This document shows, piece by piece, positions 19,910 through 28,020 of a stretch of 64,000 bases of DNA (positions within the stretch are counted from its first letter, which is position 1; each line of letters starts with the position of its first letter). Location: contig JBKBIP010000010.1 in assembly GCA_046297495.1 (NCBI GenBank), forward strand, positions 106,982 to 170,981, read 5' to 3'. Below the pieces are notes generated by a model. That model did not search any database, was not told the origin of the DNA, and saw only the letters and a list, made by a program, of their open reading frames with translations. A program made the position numbers and the translations under genes. Origin of the DNA: JBKBIP01 sp046297495 (GTDB lineage Bacteria; Planctomycetota; Planctomycetia; Gemmatales; Gemmataceae).

Positions 19910-20323
19910 ATGTCAGGAGAATGCGATATCGTGGTTCCGGGGCAGATTGTCATTTTGGTCTTGAAAGTGGCGGTAGGGGCTGTCACCCTCTTGCTCCTGT
20001 TGTCGTTGCTGGCGCTGTGGAAGGGGAATTATCGGCTGCACGGCCGGATCAATCTGGCGTTTTTCACCCTGACCATCCTCGCCCTGTTCAGCCTGGAAGT
20101 GCTGGTGCGCATCATCGATCCGGACATTTTCGCTTATTTCAGCGCGGAGCAACGCCGCTGGCTGCTGATTCACTTGTGTTTCTCGGTGCCGGCGGCGGTG
20201 GTGATGCCGGCCATGCTGTACACCGGGCTGACGCACCGGCGCGGCTTGCACTTGACGCTGGCGGCCATTTTTGGCGTGCTATGGACGGGAACGCTGATCA
20301 CGGGACTATTCTTTTTGCACTAA
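19910..20323 (+). CDS. DUF420 family membrane protein
   Basis: This 137-residue protein has four hydrophobic segments (about 8-35, 45-68, 84-105 and 112-135). The pattern of conserved histidines (YRLHGRINL, LIHLCFSV, GLTHRRGLHL) matches DUF420, a family whose members in Firmicutes assist cytochrome oxidase assembly. No oxidase genes lie in this window, so function here is uncertain. The start is ambiguous: the ATG at 19910 and a GTG at 19931 are in frame, and AGGAG at 19915 could serve the GTG. It ends four bases before scpB, suggesting co-transcription. Confidence 0.82.
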   Translation: MSGECDIVVPGQIVILVLKVAVGAVTLLLLLSLLALWKGNYRLHGRINLAFFTLTILALFSLEVLVRIIDPDIFAYFSAEQRRWLLIHLCFSVPAAVVMPAMLYTGLTHRRGLHLTLAAIFGVLWTGTLITGLFFLH

Positions 20324-20327
20324 TCCC

Positions 20328-21065
20328 ATGACCGATCCTTGGCAACCCGATGACGACAAATCACCAAGGGAACCGCTGGCCGCCGAAGCGCTGCGGCACA
20401 TGCCGAGTTGGCAGGTCGATGTCGGCGATGGCGTGGCGTTGCCGGGCGAAGAGCCGGCCCCCTTGCCCCCGGAAGAAGAGATCGGCGAAGTAGAGCCGGA
20501 ACCGGCCCCTCCCGCCGCCGAGGCGGAACCCGCCCCAGATGACGTGCCGCCGCCGCCGTCGCGCATCATCGAGGCCATGCTGTTCATCGGCGGCCCCCCG
20601 TTGACCGCCGCCCGCGCCACCGAAGCCATTCGCGGCTTGACCGAGGAGCAATTTCTGGAAACGATTCAGCAGCTGAATCACGATTACCGCCGCCAGGGAC
20701 GCCCCTATATCATCCAGGGACGGCAGCAAGGCTATGTCATCACCTTACGGCCCCGCTATCGCGCCGTGGTCGAGCGCTTGCGCGGCGGCGTTCGCCAAGC
20801 GCGGCTGTCACTGGCGGCCATCGACGTGCTAGCGCTAGTGGCCTACCGCCAACCCGTGACCAAAGCGGAGATCGACACCATTCGCGGCCTGGAATCCGGC
20901 GCGGTGCTGCGGCTGCTCGTACGGCACGGCCTGGCCGCCGTCGTGCCCCGCGTGGAGGGGGCCAAGCGGGAAACCGCCTACGTTACCACACCCCGTTTCC
21001 TCGAACTGTTTGGGCTGCGGAGTCTGGATGATCTACCACAAACCGAGGATTTGCAGAAGCTATGA
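20328..21065 (+). CDS. scpB: Segregation and condensation protein B
   Basis: The product has 245 residues. After an acidic Pro/Glu-rich N-terminal extension of about 75 residues come the paired winged-helix domains of ScpB: RIIEAMLFIGGPPL starts the first, and LAAIDVLALVAYRQPVTKAEI with GLESGAVLRLLVRHGL form the second. ScpB binds ScpA and SMC to form the condensin-like complex for chromosome segregation. No scpA or smc gene is in this window. The acidic N-terminal extension is longer than in most bacterial ScpB proteins. Confidence 0.93.
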   Translation: MTDPWQPDDDKSPREPLAAEALRHMPSWQVDVGDGVALPGEEPAPLPPEEEIGEVEPEPAPPAAEAEPAPDDVPPPPSRIIEAMLFIGGPPLTAARATEAIRGLTEEQFLETIQQLNHDYRRQGRPYIIQGRQQGYVITLRPRYRAVVERLRGGVRQARLSLAAIDVLALVAYRQPVTKAEIDTIRGLESGAVLRLLVRHGLAAVVPRVEGAKRETAYVTTPRFLELFGLRSLDDLPQTEDLQKL

Positions 21066-21409
21066 GTTGTCATTCCAGTCATCGGTTCGCGCTCGTTGTC
21101 GCTTTCCCGCGCAAAACGATACATCTCAACGGAAATTTACCCAAATTCGTTCGTCAACCTAGTCGGTATCACTATACTATCTTTCAGTTTCCGCGCGAAA
21201 ATCTCTTCATTTCACGCAGGGAGGTCTTGAAAATAAACGCTCCGCCTTCTAACCTTGGCTAAATTTCCTGAATTGTGACGTGATATTCACGCACTGCCTA
21301 CCCTATATCCCTGAACGGTACTCTAGAGAAGCGGCATATCGTTGACTGGACAAGGGCCGGCGCGACCGGCCGATAGTTGGATAACAGCATCTTCAGAAAG
21401 GTTGTGGCT
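21066..21409. other. Intergenic region upstream of the radical SAM gene
   Basis: This 344-bp stretch has no supported gene. It contains a copy of a dispersed 21-bp motif (21100-21120), the palindrome CGTGATATTCACG at 21279-21291, and a GGCCGG-CGCGA-CCGGCC hairpin at 21355-21371 shortly before the downstream start. The palindrome and hairpin could regulate the radical SAM gene. I could not place a convincing -35/-10 pair. Confidence 0.5.
21100..21120. repeat. Copy of dispersed motif CGCTTTCCCGCGC + AAACGAT
   Basis: This 21-base sequence differs at one position from 29727-29747. A partial copy in the other orientation lies at 31615-31653. All are outside genes. Confidence 0.55.
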
Positions 21410-23224
21410 ATGGAATTACCAAGTCGCTCCAAGAATGATCGCTACACGCGACCTGGCCAGTATCTGGAACTTGAACAGCGATTGCGGGCCGATTCGGCAA
21501 CGGCCGACATTCCCATCCTGGTGACTTACGCTTTCGACTACCGCACCCGGTTGGGGCCATTTCTCTTCGCCGACACCCGTTTGCTCACGGCGGGTCCCCG
21601 GGCCATCGCCGCGGCGCTTTATAATGCCGGTTTTACCAAGCTGCGCATCGTGCAACGGCAATGGAATCGCAACGTCCGACCCAGCGAAGCGCGCATCGAC
21701 GGCCGATTGCCGCAGATGCTCTTCGTCTCCAGTATGCAAATCCACAGCGCCAGCGCTTACGAGCTGATCCGCGACGCGTACAAACTCGGCGAGGACCGCC
21801 CCTTCATCCTGGCCGGCGGCGCCAAGGCGATCTACGAACCGTGGGATTTCTTCCATCTCGCCCCCGATGGCCGGTGCAGCGCCGATGTCGTCGTCACCGG
21901 CGAGGAATTCGTGGCCCTGGAGCTGCTCGACCGGGTCATGGAGGCACGTGGCCGGAACGAGCATCCGCGCAAGGCGTTTCACCGTCTGCGCCGTTCTGGA
22001 CTGCTCGACGACATCCCCGGCCTGGTCTTCCGCGAAGGGGACGAACGAGCGCCGGCGACCCGGCTGATCAACACCGGTATTCAACGCATGGTGCAAAACC
22101 TCGACGAGCTGCCGTTCCCGGATGTCAGTCTGGGCTTGCTGGAGCCGCCGCACCACCGCCGTACGCTGTCGAGCCGGCCTGTCCCGATCCACAAGCTGCA
22201 CCGTTACGCCGGCATGATCTCCATGGTGACGACGCACGGCTGCAAGTTCCACTGTCCGTACTGTCCCATCCCGGCCTATAACCAGTTCACTTTTCGGTAT
22301 AAGAGTCCCGAACGGATGCGCGACGAGTTTCAGCGCGTCGCCGAAAAGACCGGCATCAAGGCGTTCTTCGGCACGGATGACAACTTCTTTAACAACCGCG
22401 AGACGGTGGAGGAAATCTTCACCAGCATGGCCCAGGGGACGGTTCACGGCAAACCATTCCGCGACGCCATCTTCTTCGGCACCGAGGGAACCGAGTTCGA
22501 CGTGTACAAGGCCCAAGACCTGCTCCCTTTGTGCCGCGACGGCGGCTTGCGGGCCATCTGGTTTGGCATCGAGGACATGACCGCCGAGTTGGTCAAGAAG
22601 GGGCAAAGCCCGGAGAAGACCAAACATGTGTTCCAACTGCTCAATCGCTTGGGCATCTGCCCGATGCCGATGATGATGCACCATGACGGTCAGCCGTTGG
22701 TCAGTCGCGGCAATCTCTACGGTTTGCTGAACCAGGTCAACTTCTTGCGGAAAACCGGCTCGGTCAGCTTGCAAGTAACGATCCTCACTCCCTCGGTCGG
22801 CAGCAAGGGGTACGAGGAGCCGTACCAACAGGGCATGGTCATCGACCAAGCCAACGGCCAAAAGGTGGAGGATTATCAATATGACGGCAACCACTGCATC
22901 GCCACGGAAGACCCGCGCCCCTGGCGCAAGCAGTTGAACATCTACATGGCCTATGCCAGCTTCTACAATCCGATCAACTTCATGAAGGCCGTGCTGAACT
23001 GGAAAGACCCGGTCTGGACGTATCGCGTGATCTATCAAGCCTATGGCATGATCGGCTTGGTGAAGTCATTGAAGCAGGGCTTCGGCTGGATTTGGAACCT
23101 GTACCGCGGCCCAGTGGAAAAGAAACAGGGCGTGCCCCCCAAGAAGTTGGACATGGTGTCCCCCGCCAAGACCGAGCAAGCCGCGCCCATCTCCCTGCCG
23201 GTGTTGGAGCATCAGCTTGTGTAA
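21410..23224 (+). CDS. B12-binding-domain radical SAM protein
   Basis: The product has 604 residues. The N-terminal 200 residues form a cobalamin-binding-like Rossmann domain (for example LPQMLFVSSMQIHSAS and FILAGGAKAIYEP). The radical SAM domain has the CxxxCxxC cluster motif in THGCKFHCPYCPIP near residue 280, followed by FGTDDNFFNN. It should bind a [4Fe-4S] cluster and S-adenosylmethionine; the B12 domain suggests methyl transfer or a related reaction. I cannot assign the substrate. The ATG at 21410 has AAAGG eight bases upstream. The C-terminal 100 residues, containing FYNPINFMKAVLNW, look membrane-associated, which is common in lipid-modifying members. It converges on the HTH gene across a strong terminator. 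Confidence 0.92.
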   Translation: MELPSRSKNDRYTRPGQYLELEQRLRADSATADIPILVTYAFDYRTRLGPFLFADTRLLTAGPRAIAAALYNAGFTKLRIVQRQWNRNVRPSEARIDGRLPQMLFVSSMQIHSASAYELIRDAYKLGEDRPFILAGGAKAIYEPWDFFHLAPDGRCSADVVVTGEEFVALELLDRVMEARGRNEHPRKAFHRLRRSGLLDDIPGLVFREGDERAPATRLINTGIQRMVQNLDELPFPDVSLGLLEPPHHRRTLSSRPVPIHKLHRYAGMISMVTTHGCKFHCPYCPIPAYNQFTFRYKSPERMRDEFQRVAEKTGIKAFFGTDDNFFNNRETVEEIFTSMAQGTVHGKPFRDAIFFGTEGTEFDVYKAQDLLPLCRDGGLRAIWFGIEDMTAELVKKGQSPEKTKHVFQLLNRLGICPMPMMMHHDGQPLVSRGNLYGLLNQVNFLRKTGSVSLQVTILTPSVGSKGYEEPYQQGMVIDQANGQKVEDYQYDGNHCIATEDPRPWRKQLNIYMAYASFYNPINFMKAVLNWKDPVWTYRVIYQAYGMIGLVKSLKQGFGWIWNLYRGPVEKKQGVPPKKLDMVSPAKTEQAAPISLPVLEHQLV

Positions 23225-23253
23225 CTAGATCGTCACATCCCGACCGATAATCC

Positions 23254-23298
23254 AAACGACGTTGCTCGGTGAGGCACGCTCACCAGGCAACGTCGTTT
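23254..23298. terminator. Bidirectional terminator hairpin between convergent genes
   Basis: A perfect 12-bp outer stem (AAACGACGTTGC with GCAACGTCGTTT) encloses a second stem (GGTGAG with CTCACC). It lies between the ends of the radical SAM gene and the acidic HTH gene and is flanked by A/T runs on both sides. Confidence 0.8.
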
Positions 23299-23322
23299 GT
23301 GGTTTGGGGAGAACCGTGTAGC

Positions 23323-25101
23323 TCAGTCTTTCTTCACCATTTGTTCCTCGGCGAAGATTTTGGAGATACCGTGGATCACCGGACTGGCGGGCGGAGTAGG
23401 TTGTTGGTAGCCCCACATGCCGTGCAGCAGCTCATAGCTCATGAGACCCACCATGATCATCACCACGGCGCACGGGATCATGACCAGCGCCGGGAAGACG
23501 CCCCAATCCGCCGGTGCCGCCGCGGCCACGGCTTCCTCGTCATATTCTTCTTCCTCCTCTTCCTCTTCGTCGAGGGCGGAGATGGTTTCGTCGGTGAGAA
23601 TCTCGTCGATGCCAGCGCTTTCTTCGAAGCCAATTTCTTCCAGGTCGGCGACTTCGCCACGTTTGAACTTGCTGGTCCGTGGCCCGCTTTCGTCGTCGTC
23701 TTCCTCCTCGCCGAAGGCTACGACCTCGCTGTCGCTTTCCTCCAAATCGGGTTCGTCTAAGGCCAAGTCGAAGTCGGAGCTTTCCAGGTCGGAGTCACTT
23801 TCCTCCAGGGCCACCGCTTCCGAGGCGGATTCCTCATCCAGGGCCGGCAAGTCGAAGTCGGTTTCAAAAATGTCTTTCTCGTCACCGCCTGCTCGCTCCC
23901 CCGCGTCGATCAAATCGTCGTCATCCAAGGTGAGTTCGAATTCATCATCCGTGGCGCTGCCCTTCGCCGTCACCAGATTGGTTTTGGGCCGCGAGGAGTC
24001 CACATCGTCCTCGTCCAGAGTCAGATCAAAATCGACATCCGCGCCGCGTGAGGTCAGGCTATCATCGGTCGGTGGCTGGCGATGGATGCCGCTCTGGCCG
24101 GGCTTGCTCCCGGTCTTGGTCTTGCGTGGCAAGGCGCCAAGCTCGACCGCGTCCTCGTCATCCGATTTCAGATTCAGCTGCAAATTGTCGTCATCGCCTG
24201 GCTCCAGGCTCAGCTCGAAATCACTCCCCCCTTCCAAGCGCTTGGCCTTGGTCTTGCGCTCGGCGTCGGGCAGCTCGAATTCGGACATTGATAACTCGAA
24301 CGGCGAGACGGTGGGCAGGTTCGGCGACCCGGCAGGGAGCGTGCCCGTGCGCGGCTTGACGCGCGTAGATGGCTTGAGGGGCGCGGCTTGGCCCAGTTCC
24401 TCGTCGAGATTGATCAGCTCCTCGGTGGGCAACACGTCATCATCCGGGTTCAACTTGGATTTTCGCCCCTCACCTTCACTGTCGAACGGATCCGGATCAA
24501 GCTGGTCCCCCACGGAAATCAAGCTATCGTCAATCCTGCCGGCAGGGAGATCGAATAGGACGTCATCCTCGTCGCCAGGCATCATGGGTACGCCGCTATC
24601 CTGGCGTGCTGGCGATCCCATGCCGGTTCGGCGCCGGGCCATCGATTTGGAAGACCCCAAACCGCTGCGCTTACGCGTCCCAGAAGGGGAAGCCGCCGGT
24701 TTGGGTTCGTTTCCCAACAGCACATCGTCATCATCGAGTGGGAGGTTGAAATCGTCATCGGGTCCCAAAATTCCCAAGTCGTCGTCCGCGCCCAGCGGCA
24801 CCGCCGATCCCGACGAGGTGCCACTACCGCTGGGACCAGGGGCCCAGTCTTGGCCGAGGTCCAAGTTGTCATCCTCGGGCGCGAAACCGAAGATGGCCGG
24901 CTCATCGGCGGCGGCTTGGGGGGCGTTCCCCATCGTGCCACGAGTTTGAGCCAGCTCCTCGATGTCCTGAGAGCGGAAGCGCCACGTTCCCCGATCAGCG
25001 AACGCGCGGACTTCGCGCCGCTGCGCCATCCGGTTCAATTCTTCCGGGGGCATACCCAGCATGCCAGCCGCTTCTTCTAAAGTGATAAACCCTTGTGCCA
25101 T
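23323..25101 (-). CDS. Acidic membrane-anchored helix-turn-helix protein
   Basis: This 592-residue protein has three parts. Residues 1-55 (FITLEEAAGMLGMPPEELNR and the following GTWRFRSQDIEEL) form a MerR/excisionase-type helix-turn-helix. Residues about 60-525 are very rich in Asp, Glu and Ser with repeated FDLALDEPD- or FELTLDDDD-like units, and are probably disordered. Residues about 529-558 (FPALVMIPCAVVMIMVGLMS) form one transmembrane helix, followed by a short C-terminal tail. The start at 25101 has GGGGA upstream. The layout predicts a membrane-tethered DNA- or peptide-binding domain on a long charged arm. Similar HTH proteins occur in planctomycetes, but I know of no defined function. 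Confidence 0.85.
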   Translation of the reverse strand: MAQGFITLEEAAGMLGMPPEELNRMAQRREVRAFADRGTWRFRSQDIEELAQTRGTMGNAPQAAADEPAIFGFAPEDDNLDLGQDWAPGPSGSGTSSGSAVPLGADDDLGILGPDDDFNLPLDDDDVLLGNEPKPAASPSGTRKRSGLGSSKSMARRRTGMGSPARQDSGVPMMPGDEDDVLFDLPAGRIDDSLISVGDQLDPDPFDSEGEGRKSKLNPDDDVLPTEELINLDEELGQAAPLKPSTRVKPRTGTLPAGSPNLPTVSPFELSMSEFELPDAERKTKAKRLEGGSDFELSLEPGDDDNLQLNLKSDDEDAVELGALPRKTKTGSKPGQSGIHRQPPTDDSLTSRGADVDFDLTLDEDDVDSSRPKTNLVTAKGSATDDEFELTLDDDDLIDAGERAGGDEKDIFETDFDLPALDEESASEAVALEESDSDLESSDFDLALDEPDLEESDSEVVAFGEEEDDDESGPRTSKFKRGEVADLEEIGFEESAGIDEILTDETISALDEEEEEEEEYDEEAVAAAAPADWGVFPALVMIPCAVVMIMVGLMSYELLHGMWGYQQPTPPASPVIHGISKIFAEEQMVKKD

Positions 25102-25535
25102 GGTTATATCCCCATGTCGCGCCGCGGCGAGCCGGCGCGCGAGTGATGAATCGATGATGGAAATGGTATTTTTCGGACCACGTGTCACAAACCAGATTCA
25201 CCCATTTTCACATTATCGATTCTAAATCATCCCAACTTGAATGCAATAGAAGAAGTGGCCGGAAGATAAGGCGCTGTACGTGTTTCGGAAGCGAACCGCC
25301 ACCCCGGACCGCCCAGAGGTTCTTGGCGTGGACTGGCCCCTCGGCGCGTGGAATGAACTCGAAAGCTCTTGCTTACTGGTTCGGTCAGGTGTTGTAGCAA
25401 GGCGGGGCATAATCAACGGCCGCAGCCGACAGCGGGGGACGGGTAGGCTTTTCCAGGTTCATGGCGCACTCGGCCTCCAGCGCGGCTGAGTGTGGACGTT
25501 GGACAGACAAGGCTTGATTACGAAAGGAGTGACGA

Positions 25536-25628
25536 ATGAGCCGTAGCGAGTTCCGAGTTGTGCCGTCGGCTGAGGGGCTTACGTATTGTCCTGAGGCTTG
25601 CGGACGCTGTTCACAGTGCGTCGCTTAG
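25536..25628 (+). CDS. Putative 30-residue cysteine-rich small protein
   Basis: The ORF encodes MSRSEFRVVPSAEGL followed by TYCPEACGRCSQCVA. Four cysteines fall in the last 13 residues with CxxxCxxCxxC spacing, which could bind metal. AAAGGAG lies six bases before the ATG, an excellent ribosome binding site for this genome. It sits alone in a long intergenic region just before a set of hairpins, so it could be a leader peptide or a small metal-binding protein. Nothing in the sequence proves translation. Confidence 0.4.
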   Translation: MSRSEFRVVPSAEGLTYCPEACGRCSQCVA

Positions 25629-25743
25629 TACGGTAATGGGTACGAGTCGTGGTTATGAGAAGAGTCTCTTAAAAAAAGAAGACTCATTGTCGCGGATGGC
25701 GACTAGGAGTTTTTATTCAATAAAACCCCACCTACCAGGGGTC

Positions 25744-25834
25744 GGGAGTCGATTGCCATGGTAGAGACGTTGGACTCCCAGCCCCTGTTTATTCTTCCCC
25801 TGGGAACGCCCTTCACCGGGGGGGACGTTCCCCA
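25744..25834. other. Two strong hairpins upstream of the PSP1 gene
   Basis: The first hairpin pairs GGGAGTC (25744-25750) with GACTCCC (25773-25779). The second pairs GGGAACG (25802-25808) with CGTTCCC (25826-25832), extended by CCC/GGG inside. They may end an upstream RNA or form part of a structured transcript. Confidence 0.5.
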
Positions 25835-25931
25835 CTCGCTAGGGCACACTCCCGCTCCATCACCTGCCGACATCCCGGCGTTCTGGTGCTTGCCGTTTTC
25901 ACAAAGGGCTTTCTTTCGGCGTCGCATCGTT

Positions 25932-25937
25932 TACAAT
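25932..25937 (+). promoter_or_regulatory. -10 element TACAAT for the PSP1 gene
   Basis: TACAAT lies 56 bases before the ATG at 25993. It makes an alternative TTG start at 25945 unlikely, because that would sit almost on the transcription start. No good -35 is visible. Confidence 0.4.
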
Positions 25938-25992
25938 AGGGGATTTGAATGGTTCTGATTTTGGGAGTTCACAGCGAAGGTCCTCTCCTGAT

Positions 25993-26805
<813 letters not shown>

Positions 26806-26834
26806 TGGAACTTTGGTCTTTTTAATGAGCGTGG

Positions 26835-27260
26835 ATGAAAACCATGACCATGCACCATCCGGGCATCGCGGACATCGTGCGGCGCGATCCTCGGTATAGT
26901 TACGAGGCTTACGAGTTCCTATTCGCCGCTTTGGGGCATACGCAAAAACTGCTGGGCCGGCTGCCGCGTGCGCCGGAGGAATCATTGGAGAGCGGCAACC
27001 GCCACCATGTCTCCGGGCGGGAACTGCTCGAAGGCATCCGCGATTTGGCCATGCGCGAATTTGGCCTGATGGCCCGCACCGTGTTCCGTTTGTGGGGCAT
27101 CGAACGCACCGACGACTTCGGCGAGATGGTTTTTAACCTGGTCGAAGCGGGCTTGATGAGTAAAACCGACGAGGATAGCCGGCAAGATTTTCACGCGGTC
27201 TATGATCTGGACGAAGCCTTGAAGGAAGGTTTCAAGATTCAGCTGGAAGAAGCGGAGTGA
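26835..27260 (+). CDS. Minf_1886 family protein
   Basis: The product has 141 residues. Characteristic segments are IADIVRRDPRYSYEAYEF, HVSGRELLEGIRDLAMREF and DDFGEMVFNLVEAGLMSKT, which I recognise from the Minf_1886 family common in Planctomycetes and Verrucomicrobia. No catalytic motif or membrane segment is evident and the function is unknown. It follows the PSP1 gene and overlaps the next gene by four bases, so the three are probably co-transcribed. Confidence 0.85.
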   Translation: MKTMTMHHPGIADIVRRDPRYSYEAYEFLFAALGHTQKLLGRLPRAPEESLESGNRHHVSGRELLEGIRDLAMREFGLMARTVFRLWGIERTDDFGEMVFNLVEAGLMSKTDEDSRQDFHAVYDLDEALKEGFKIQLEEAE

Positions 27261-27826
27261 TCGGGATGGTCCCAGCCGGCCAGGAACATGACGTGACTTG
27301 TGAGCGACCCCCGTTGGCGGCACGGCGGTTGCCGCTGCTTATCGGGGCGGCGGCGCTCTTCACGGCTTGGATGATCTACCTGACCAGCTTGGCCGTCGCC
27401 ACGCGGCAACCGATTGTCTTGTCTCGGCCGCAGTTCCTGGTTTCGAGCTTGTGCGTCATCGCCGACGTCCCCGCCGACGCGGCCGGGAAACCCGCCGCTG
27501 AAGTGACGGTGCGCGAGGTGTTCTGGCCCCAAGCGTTGCGCGGGCCGCTGCCAGAGCAACCCATCATCGTGACCAACCTGCCCTTGGCCAGTCCCCCGGC
27601 CAACGGCGCCAGTCCCGTCCTGCCCGGCTGGCAAGGGCCAGGACTGTATATCCTGCCGCTGACCCGCCGCGCCGATGACACCTACATAGTAACGCCGTTG
27701 CCCCCCTCCCCCGGCTACCAACCGCGCGACGCCTCGCAAGACCCACCGCGCATCTACCCCCTGACGCCACACACCCGGCAACAGCTCGAGGCACTTGCCC
27801 AGGGGCGAACCGCGTCTGGTCGTTAA
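27257..27826 (+). CDS. Hypothetical single-pass membrane protein
   Basis: This 189-residue protein has one transmembrane helix (LPLLIGAAALFTAWMIYLTSL, near residues 26-46) and a Pro-rich outer part ending in a basic tail. I do not recognise a family. The GTG start at 27257 overlaps the upstream stop by four bases; an ATG at 27266 is the alternative. The tight overlap with the Minf_1886 gene argues that it is genuine and translationally coupled. Confidence 0.7.
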   Translation: MIGMVPAGQEHDVTCERPPLAARRLPLLIGAAALFTAWMIYLTSLAVATRQPIVLSRPQFLVSSLCVIADVPADAAGKPAAEVTVREVFWPQALRGPLPEQPIIVTNLPLASPPANGASPVLPGWQGPGLYILPLTRRADDTYIVTPLPPSPGYQPRDASQDPPRIYPLTPHTRQQLEALAQGRTASGR

Positions 27827-27865
27827 GGAACCGCTGAAAAATCATTCCCGATGGATGGCGGTTCA

Positions 27866-27953
27866 AAAAAGGGGACGCGACTCGATTTTGCTGGTTATCA
27901 AATTCCACCACGATTAACTCTCCATCAGCAAATACGAGTCGCGTCCCCTTTTT
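27866..27953. terminator. Long inverted repeat at the convergent end of groEL
   Basis: The left arm AAAAAGGGGACGCGACTCG (27866-27884) is matched perfectly by its reverse complement at 27935-27953; a further seven bases can pair inward (TTTGCTG with CAGCAAA). The loop is about 30 bases. A-runs and T-runs at both outer ends fit a bidirectional terminator. It lies between the membrane protein gene and groEL, which converge. Confidence 0.7.
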
Positions 27954-27958
27954 CTTGC

Positions 27959-27989
27959 CCGAGGCGCGTCCTTCGGGAACGCGCCTCGG
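27959..27989. terminator. Second hairpin beside the groEL terminator
   Basis: A perfect 11-bp stem (CCGAGGCGCGT with ACGCGCCTCGG) has a nine-base loop CCTTCGGGA. It lies 31 bases beyond the groEL stop and next to the long inverted repeat. Confidence 0.65.
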
Positions 27990-28020
27990 TTAGGTTTCCC
28001 GCTCACGGGATGGTCGGTGC

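Larger units (their letters stand above)
25102..25992. other. Long intergenic region with hairpins and a tiny ORF
   Basis: This 891-bp stretch lies between divergent genes and holds no large coding sequence I can support. It contains a 30-codon ORF at 25536-25628 with a strong ribosome binding site, then five hairpins in 175 bp (25662-25685, 25689-25703, 25711-25725, 25744-25779 and 25801-25834). I compared it with remembered features of RNase P RNA, tmRNA, 6S RNA and SRP RNA and found no convincing match. A structured non-coding RNA or leader is possible. Confidence 0.5.

Noticed and set aside
25370..25410. Possible signal recognition particle RNA core (GGTCAGGT followed by a short loop)
   Set aside because: The conserved GGAA tetraloop and AGCA strand are absent, so the resemblance is probably chance.
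25280..25489. 69-codon frame in the long intergenic region
   Set aside because: It needs a GTG start without a ribosome binding site and shows no recognisable protein features.
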